This document shows positions 3,601 to 6,787 of a stretch of 6,787 nucleotides of DNA, in pieces; position 1 is the first letter of the stretch, and every line of letters starts with the position of its first letter. Both the position numbers and the translations under genes were made by a program. Under the pieces are notes generated by a model. It had not been told where the DNA came from. It did no database searches and saw only the letters and a program-made list of their open reading frames with translations. This DNA comes from JANLWK01 sp031364505 (lineage in GTDB: Bacteria; Eisenbacteria; RBG-16-71-46): positions 1 to 6,787 of the forward strand of contig JANLWK010000304.1 in assembly GCA_031364505.1 (NCBI GenBank). Direction: 5' to 3'.

Positions 3601-6394
3601 GATCGACACCTACACGATCGACGCCTCGGCGGGCTCGGGCGGCCGCGTCAGCCCGGACGGCACGACGGTTTTGAACTGCGGCGGTGACCAGAGCGTCACC
3701 ATCACGCCGGACGCGTGCTGGCACGTCGTCGACGTCGAGGTGGACGGCGGCTCGGTGGGCGCGGTGACGAACTGGGACTTCACGAACGTCCAGGCGAACC
3801 ACACGCTCTCGGCCACGTTCGCGATCGACACCTACACGATCGACGCCTCGGCCGGCGCGGGCGGCAGCGTCAGCCCGAGCGGCGCCACGGTCGTCAATTG
3901 CGGTGACGACCAGAGTGTGGCGATCACGCCCGATCCGGCGTACCACGTCGTCGACGTCGAAGTGGATGGCGGCTCGGTGGGCCCGGTGACGAACTGGGAC
4001 TTCGACGAGGTCCAGGCGAACCACACGATGTCCGCGACGTTCGCGATCGACATGTACTCGGTCGATGCGAGCGCCGGGCCGGGTGGCAGCATCAGCCCGT
4101 CGGGCACGACCGGCCTCGACTCCGGCGACGACCTGAGCCTCACGATCGCCCCGGACGCGTGCTACCACGTCGTCGACGTCCTGGTCGACGGGGGTTCGGT
4201 CGGCGCCGTGACGTCCTACGGGTTCGTCAACGTCCTGGCGAGCCACACGATCAGCGCCACGTTCGCGATCGACACCTACACGATTGATGCGAGCGCGGGC
4301 TCGGGCGGCAGTGTCAGCCCGGATGGCGCGACGGTCGTGAACTGCGGCGGCGATCATAGCGTCACCATCACGCCGGAAGCGTGCTGGCACGTCGTCGACG
4401 TCGAGGTGGACGGCGGCTCGGTCGGCGCCGTGACGAATTGGGACTTCACGAACGTCCAGGCGAACCACACGATCAGCGCCACGTTCGCCATGACCGGCTA
4501 CGCGATCGACGCGGCGGCGACGCCGGGCGGCAGCATCAACCCGGCCGGCAACCTGGATCTCGACTGCGGTGACAGCCAGGTCTTCACGATGACCGCCGAC
4601 GCGTGCCACCACCTGGTCGATGTCGAAGTGGACGGGGGCTCGGTGGGTGCGGTGACCAGCTACACCTTCACGAACCTGCAGGCGGACCACGCGATCGCGG
4701 CGACGTTCGCGATCGATACCTACACGCTCGATGCGAGCGCCACCGCGGGCGGCAGCGTGAGCCCGATCGGCTCGACCGTCGTGAACTGCGGCGATGACCA
4801 GAGCGTCACGATCGCGGCCGCCGCGTGCCACCACCTGGTCGACGTCGAAGTGGACGGCAGCTCCGTGGGCGCGGTGACGAACTGGGACTTCATGAACATG
4901 CAGGCGAACCACACGATCGCGGCGACGTTCGCGATCGACACCTATGCGGTCTTCGCCAGCGGCGGGCTGGGCGGCAGCGTCAGCCCGAGTGGCATGACCG
5001 GCCTCGACTGCGGCGACGGCCTGAGCGTCACGATCACGCCCGGCGCCTGTTGGCGCGTCGCCGACGTTGAAGTCGACGGCGGGTCGGTGGGCGCGGTGAC
5101 GCAGTGGGACTTCACGAACGTCCAGGCGAACCACACGCTCAGCGCCACGTTCGTGATGGCCGGCTACTCGATCGACGCCGGCGCCACCGGCGGCGGCAGC
5201 ATCACGCCGTCCGGCACGGCGTCGCTCAACTGCGGTGACGACCAGGGTTACGTGATTGCCGCCGACGCCTGTCACCACCTGGTCGACGTCACGGTCGACG
5301 GCGGCTCGGTGGGCGCGGTGACGAGCTACGACTTCACGAACGTCCAGGCCGACCACACGATCCGGGCCACGTTCGCGGCCGATGAATTTGCGCTGGAGAT
5401 CGCGAGCGACGGCAACGGCACGGTGTCGCCGGCGGGCACAACGATGGTGGCGTGTGGCGGCTCGCAGACCGTGACGTTCACTCCCGACGCCTGCTACCAC
5501 GTCCAGAACATCTACGTCGACGAGTCCCCGGTGGGCCCGACGGCCAGCTACACGTTCACGAACGTCGCCGCGGCTCACTTACTGACGGTGGAGTTCGCGT
5601 TGGACACCAACGCGGCGCAGATCATCACCGGCGCCAACGGCTCGATCGCCGGGCCGGCCAACATCGACTGCGGCGACAGCCAGACGTACACGATCACGCC
5701 GGACAACGGCTACCTCATCTGGGATGTGGCGATCGACGGCGCCTCGATGGGCGTCCTCACGAGCTACACGTTCACGAACGTGCACGAGCCGCACTCGATC
5801 GAGGCCGTGTTCCTCGACATCACGGTCCCGACGGTGATCACGAATCTGGACGCCCAGGCGTTCGAGGACGGCGTGCGGATTGTATGGCAGATCGACCACC
5901 CGTCGCTGCTGACCGACGTGTCGCTCGAGCGCGCCGCGGCCGCGGTGGGGCCGTGGACGGCGGTGTCGGGTGAGGTGTCGCGCACCGTGAAGGCGGCGGC
6001 GATCGTGGACCGGTCGGTGACGGGTGGCACGACCTACTGGTACCGCCTGGTCGGCACCACGACGGGCGGCCAGCGCGTCACCTACGGCCCGGTCCAGGCG
6101 CAGGCGGTCGTGGCGGTACGCTCGTTCGCGCTAAGCCGTGTCACGCCGAACCCGACGCCCGGGGCGTTCTCGGTGGACTTCACGCTCGTCCGCGAGGCGC
6201 GCGTGCATCTCGGCCTGCACGACCTGCAGGGCCGCGAGGTCGCGGTGCTGGGCGACGGCGTCTACCGCGCCGGCCGCTACCAGGCTCGCTGGGATGGCAT
6301 GGGTGACCACGGCACGGTGCCGGCGGGCGTCTACTTCGTCCGCTACTCCGTCGCCGGCCAGCACTTCACCCAGCGCGTCGTGATCACGAGATGA
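509..6394 (+). CDS. Giant secreted multi-repeat protein: Ig-like domains, 21 InlB-type B-repeats, FN3-like domain, FlgD/T9SS-like C-terminal domain
   Basis: A 1961-residue protein runs from ATG 509 to TGA 6392-6394. In order it has a signal peptide (1-32, AWA|A), an Ig-like region (33-135), an immunoglobulin-type domain (136-217) with YQWRK and Cys147/Cys204, 21 divergent InlB B-repeat (PF18998-like) units (221-1772), an FN3-like domain (1773-1870) and a FlgD-Ig-like C-terminal domain (1871-1961) beginning near the PNPTPG motif. No enzymatic motif is visible. The layout is that of an exported, surface-attached or secreted fibre, probably delivered by a type IX-like route. Adhesion is possible but unproven. 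Repeats 4-21 contain no lysine and only three arginines, so the shaft is strongly acidic. It sits between two paralogues in the same orientation, with its own RBS and a 3' hairpin. No function can be assigned beyond structural or surface protein. Confidence 0.93.
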   Translation: MIRSAIPLTRPGMGLLAVFTAIGLVGAAPAWAARTPNSVTVGAGTCWGGSVSFPISVGSTGAGTGTGTLTGPTGLPTGVTAAYTHTAINFTNAAPTDTATVVLTIGPTAAAGTTPFTVTCSPVSGNGSLVIAAAAGISVQPQPVTVCVGNTANFSVTASGSGLTYQWRKGGSNIGGATSSSYTTPVTVLGDNGAIYDVVIKSSCAAQRTSNGATLTVTPNNTIAASAGTGGSISPSGSVAVSCAGSQSFTISADACHDLADVVVDGVSKGAITSYSFTNVLAGHTITASFTQKTNTINASAGANGSITPSGATVVNCGAGQSFTIAAASCYDIADVVVDGVSRGAVTSYAFANVTANHTIAASFALKTYTINASAGANGGITPSGATGVNCGAGQGYAIAPNPCYNIADVLVDGVSRGAVASYAFSNVTANHTIAASFSLRTYAIDASAGAGGGITPSGVATLGCGNDATYTIAANACYHIADVTVDGGSVGAVSSYAFTNVTANHTVSATFAIDTHTIDASAGANGSITPSGQTGLDCGDGQNYTITPDACHHIADVLVDGVSVGTVPFYSFANVQANHTISASFAIDQYTIAATASLGGSISPTGIVVVDCGGDQSFTIAPDACHHLVDVTVDGGSVGAVTSYAFTNVQAPHAIAATFAIDTNTIDANAGSNGSVSPAGANGVDCGTNLSVTITPDACYHVADVEVDGGSVGAVTNWDFTNVQANHTLNATFSIDTYSIEAGAGAGGSITPSGTASLDCGDDPSYAIAADPCYHVVDVTVDGGSVGAVTSYDFTNVQANHTIDATFAIDTYTIDASGGAGGSVSPNGSTVVNCGGDQSVTIDADACWHVVDVEVDGGSVGAVTNWDFTNVQANHTISATFAIDTYTIDASAGAGGSVSPNGSTVVNCGDDQSVAITPDPAYHVVDVEVDGGSVGPVTNWDFDEVQANHTVSATFAIDTYTVDASAGPGGGISASGTTVLDSGDDLSLTITPDACYHVDDVLVDGGSVGAVTSYAFTNVVANHTISATFAIDTYTIDASAGSGGRVSPDGTTVLNCGGDQSVTITPDACWHVVDVEVDGGSVGAVTNWDFTNVQANHTLSATFAIDTYTIDASAGAGGSVSPSGATVVNCGDDQSVAITPDPAYHVVDVEVDGGSVGPVTNWDFDEVQANHTMSATFAIDMYSVDASAGPGGSISPSGTTGLDSGDDLSLTIAPDACYHVVDVLVDGGSVGAVTSYGFVNVLASHTISATFAIDTYTIDASAGSGGSVSPDGATVVNCGGDHSVTITPEACWHVVDVEVDGGSVGAVTNWDFTNVQANHTISATFAMTGYAIDAAATPGGSINPAGNLDLDCGDSQVFTMTADACHHLVDVEVDGGSVGAVTSYTFTNLQADHAIAATFAIDTYTLDASATAGGSVSPIGSTVVNCGDDQSVTIAAAACHHLVDVEVDGSSVGAVTNWDFMNMQANHTIAATFAIDTYAVFASGGLGGSVSPSGMTGLDCGDGLSVTITPGACWRVADVEVDGGSVGAVTQWDFTNVQANHTLSATFVMAGYSIDAGATGGGSITPSGTASLNCGDDQGYVIAADACHHLVDVTVDGGSVGAVTSYDFTNVQADHTIRATFAADEFALEIASDGNGTVSPAGTTMVACGGSQTVTFTPDACYHVQNIYVDESPVGPTASYTFTNVAAAHLLTVEFALDTNAAQIITGANGSIAGPANIDCGDSQTYTITPDNGYLIWDVAIDGASMGVLTSYTFTNVHEPHSIEAVFLDITVPTVITNLDAQAFEDGVRIVWQIDHPSLLTDVSLERAAAAVGPWTAVSGEVSRTVKAAAIVDRSVTGGTTYWYRLVGTTTGGQRVTYGPVQAQAVVAVRSFALSRVTPNPTPGAFSVDFTLVREARVHLGLHDLQGREVAVLGDGVYRAGRYQARWDGMGDHGTVPAGVYFVRYSVAGQHFTQRVVITR
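605..913 (+). other. N-terminal Ig-like region (residues 33-135)
   Basis: The region is rich in Thr, Gly, Ala and Val and looks all-beta. It begins with PNSVTVGAGTCWG, which is repeated almost exactly in the downstream paralogue, and it contains two cysteines (46 and 120) that could pair. The pattern resembles an Ig-like or cadherin-like bacterial domain, but I do not recognise a specific family. Confidence 0.5.
914..1159 (+). other. Immunoglobulin-type domain (residues 136-217)
   Basis: The segment starts ISVQPQPVTVCVGNTANF, has the core tryptophan in LTYQWRKGG (Trp168), then GATSSSYTTP, DNGAIYDVV and a closing NGATLTV strand. This is the usual layout of the Ig domains found in Bacteroidetes-type secreted proteins. 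Cys147 in the first strand region and Cys204 near the end fit the disulfide seen in that subgroup. Confidence 0.8.
2945..3610 (+). repeat. Higher-order 666-bp block, copy A (repeats 9-11)
   Basis: Repeats 9, 10 and 11 correspond one-to-one to repeats 12, 13 and 14. At protein level 9/12 differ at 9 of 74 positions, 10/13 at 4 and 11/14 at 10. Shared idiosyncrasies include DPAYH and NWDFDEV in 10/13, and DSGDDLSLTI in 11/14. This shows duplication of a three-repeat unit rather than of single repeats. Confidence 0.85.
3611..4276 (+). repeat. Higher-order 666-bp block, copy B (repeats 12-14)
   Basis: This is the second copy of the three-repeat unit, directly adjoining copy A. Repeat 13 (3833-4054) differs from repeat 10 (3167-3388) at about ten of 222 bases, the closest pair I compared. 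Repeat 15 (4277-4498) again resembles repeats 9 and 12, so the three-repeat period continues past this block. Confidence 0.85.
5825..6118 (+). other. Fibronectin type III-like domain (residues 1773-1870)
   Basis: The segment VPTVITNLDAQAFEDGVRI is followed by VWQI, then VSLERA, GPWTAV, a VDRSVTGGTTYWYRLV strand pair and TYGPV. The core W on the early strand and YWYRLV on the F strand are the usual FN3 hallmarks in FCB-group secreted proteins, where the domain commonly sits just before the C-terminal sorting domain. Confidence 0.75.
6119..6391 (+). other. FlgD-Ig-like / type IX-type C-terminal sorting domain (residues 1871-1961)
   Basis: The domain opens FALSRVTPNPTPGAFSV, followed by FTLVREARVHLGL, HDLQGREVAVL, GVYRAGRY, a WDG turn, VPAGVYFVRY and the terminal RVVITR. 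The PNP-x-x-G start, the D-x-x-G-R-E-V strand and the GVYFVRY strand match the FlgD Ig-like fold, which overlaps with type A T9SS C-terminal domains in sequence databases. Translocation and cleavage by a T9SS are inferred; no secretion gene lies in the window. Confidence 0.75.
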
Positions 6395-6426
6395 TCTAGG
6401 CCGTTTTTAGCATGTGCGTTGTCGAG

Positions 6427-6455
6427 CCGCGGCCACCCCACCCGGGTGGCCGCGG
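6427..6455 (+). terminator. GC-rich hairpin, probable terminator of the central gene
   Basis: A perfect 12-bp stem pairs 6427-6438 (CCGCGGCCACCC) with 6444-6455, with a 5-nt loop (CACCC), followed by TGCTTTCG. It lies 32 bp after the stop, matching the 31 bp of the first hairpin. The stem core GGCCACCC/GGGTGGCC and the GTGCTTT tail are shared with 251-281. An isolated TTTTT at 6404-6408 precedes the stem and so is not a terminator tail. Confidence 0.7.
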
Positions 6456-6477
6456 TGCTTTCGCCTTGCCGGGCACC

Positions 6478-6510
6478 GAGGCCTCGGGGTTCCCGGGCTC
6501 CCGAGGCTTC
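6478..6510 (+). other. Second hairpin in the 3' spacer
   Basis: GAGGCCTCGGG (6478-6488) pairs with CCCGAGGCTTC (6500-6510) as an 11-bp stem with one G-U pair and an 11-nt loop containing CCCGGG. No T-run follows. It could back up the preceding terminator or be chance pairing in GC-rich DNA. Confidence 0.3.
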
Positions 6511-6539
6511 ACGACGGCCCACGCCGCCGGGTCAATGGG

Positions 6540-6569
6540 ATGCGTCCCGGTCTCCGATCCGGGACTCAT
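6540..6569 (+). other. 30-bp imperfect inverted repeat upstream of the third gene
   Basis: ATGCGTCCCGG (6540-6550) and CCGGGACTCAT (6559-6569) are complementary at 10 of 11 positions around an 8-base centre. It lies about 80 bases before ATG 6648 and just upstream of the shared TCCGCCGATA element, so an operator is possible. No equivalent palindrome was found before the central gene. Confidence 0.25.
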
Positions 6570-6582
6570 GCGCCCGCCCCCG

Positions 6583-6604
6583 TCCGCCGATACCCATGCG
6601 GTGT
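6583..6604 (+). promoter_or_regulatory. Shared upstream element TCCGCCGATA...GCGGTGT (copy before the third gene)
   Basis: TCCGCCGATA (6583-6592) and GCGGTGT (6598-6604) repeat the blocks at 366-388 with one base less between them. This copy is only 43 bases from its ATG, against 120 for the other. TGTTCCC also follows in both spacers (386-392 and 6614-6620). A promoter or regulator site is inferred from conservation; no clear -35/-10 pair is visible. Confidence 0.3.
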
Positions 6605-6636
6605 ATCGCAGGCTGTTCCCGTCACCCATTGATCCC

Positions 6637-6642
6637 AGGAGA
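6637..6642 (+). promoter_or_regulatory. Ribosome binding site of the third gene
   Basis: AGGAGA is five bases before ATG 6648, which fixes the start of the downstream paralogue. Confidence 0.75.
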
Positions 6643-6647
6643 CGTTC

Positions 6648-6787
6648 ATGACGAAGCACGCGGTTGCACTCTCGAGGTGGGGACTCGGCATTCTCGTCCT
6701 CGCTGTCGTCGGTCTCACGGGGGCGGCGCCCGCGTGGGCGGCACGCAGTCCGAACTCCGTGACGGTGGGCGCCGGCACGTGCTGGGG
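6648..6787 (+). CDS. N-terminus of a downstream paralogue (secreted protein), 3' partial
   Basis: ATG 6648 is preceded by a good RBS and opens 46 complete codons before the window ends. Residues 1-31 form a signal peptide: Lys3 and Arg10, then a hydrophobic core (GILVLAVVGL), ending APAWA|A. From GAAPAWA through PNSVTVGAGTCWG it is nearly identical to the central protein; only Ser replaces Thr after the AR at the junction. The n- and h-regions differ strongly. The fragment is the start of another family member, and by analogy the rest should carry Ig-like domains and a C-terminal sorting domain. Whether it also carries the B-repeats cannot be seen. Confidence 0.88.
   Translation, partial: MTKHAVALSRWGLGILVLAVVGLTGAAPAWAARSPNSVTVGAGTCW

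Larger units (their letters stand above)
1169..5824 (+). repeat. In-frame tandem array: 21 divergent InlB B-repeat units of 222 bp (last one 216 bp)
   Basis: Units start at 1169, 1391, 1613, 1835, 2057, 2279, 2501, 2723, 2945, 3167, 3389, 3611, 3833, 4055, 4277, 4499, 4721, 4943, 5165, 5387 and 5609. The first 20 are exactly 74 codons with no insertion or deletion; the last has 72. A typical unit opens YTIDASAGAGGSVSPSG, continues with NCGDDQSVTITPDAC, then YHVVDVEVDGGSVGAVT, and closes with FTNVQANHTISATFAIDT. This matches the divergent InlB B-repeat / bacterial-repeat family, small beta-rich modules common in surface proteins. A cysteine pair (unit positions 23 and 36) is present in 16 of 21 units. 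The edge units diverge most: 1-3 carry Lys/Arg linkers (QKT, LKT, LRT), and 20-21 lose much of the consensus. The central units are the most alike. Confidence 0.95.

Noticed and set aside
1532..5578. A 1348-codon open frame on the minus strand opposite the repeat array, which could look like a giant antisense gene.
   Set aside because: It is in exact codon register with the sense gene. It exists only because the sense frame uses no TTA, CTA or TCA codon between Ser TCA at 1532 and Leu TTA at 5579. The product is low-complexity Arg/Asp/Val/His-rich with no recognisable domain, and the 222-bp in-frame repetition propagates the open frame.
1169..5824. N-H-T in most repeats as an N-glycosylation sequon.
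   Set aside because: The residue two before Asn is usually Gln or Thr (QANHT, TANHT), not the Asp/Glu needed by the known bacterial N-glycosylation enzyme, and N-H-T is part of the ordinary repeat consensus.
1169..5824. A CRISPR array or DNA-level satellite.
   Set aside because: The units are adjoining, lack spacers and are in frame within one coding sequence with codon-level divergence.
6396..6659. Small open frames on both strands in the second spacer (also 6412-6651 and 6414-6632).
   Set aside because: They run through the terminator hairpin and inverted repeats, have no homology I recognise, and arise from the low stop frequency in GC-rich DNA.

Overview
The window is a GC-rich (roughly two-thirds G+C) stretch holding three consecutive members of one secreted-protein family, all on the + strand. 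They are the last 72 codons of an upstream gene (1-219), one complete giant gene (509-6394, 1961 residues), and the first 46 codons of a downstream gene (6648-6787). The upstream fragment matches the C-terminus of the central protein (50 of 72 residues identical). The downstream fragment matches its N-terminus around the signal-peptide junction. The locus is therefore a head-to-tail array of paralogues that probably extends past both edges.

The central protein reads in order: signal peptide (1-32); an Ig-like N-terminal region (33-135); an immunoglobulin-type domain with a YQWRK core and a probable disulfide (136-217); 21 tandem repeats of the divergent InlB B-repeat / bacterial-repeat type (221-1772); a fibronectin-III-like domain (1773-1870); and a FlgD-Ig-like C-terminal domain resembling type IX secretion sorting domains (1871-1961). 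The first 20 repeats are exactly 222 bp with no indel; the last is 216 bp. A 666-bp three-repeat block is duplicated inside the array, and a period-three tryptophan signature runs through repeats 9, 12, 15 and 18. Sixteen repeats carry a cysteine pair. Repeats 10, 11, 13 and 14 each lack one member, in complementary fashion.

Each completed gene is followed by a strong GC-rich hairpin of nearly the same sequence, about 30-60 bp after the stop. The two intergenic regions (220-508 and 6395-6647) hold no convincing gene. They share a TCCGCCGATA...GCGGTGT element that may be a common promoter or operator. Separate terminators and 250-290 bp spacers suggest the genes are transcribed individually.

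Organism (inference): high G+C together with Ig/FN3/InlB-type repeats and a FlgD-like sorting domain suggests an uncultured high-GC FCB-group lineage such as Candidatus Eisenbacteria, Latescibacterota or Gemmatimonadota. The window has no phylogenetic marker to settle this. The proteins look like long cell-surface or secreted fibres. Adhesion or matrix function is plausible but not shown. No enzyme, defence system, RNA gene, CRISPR array or mobile element is visible.
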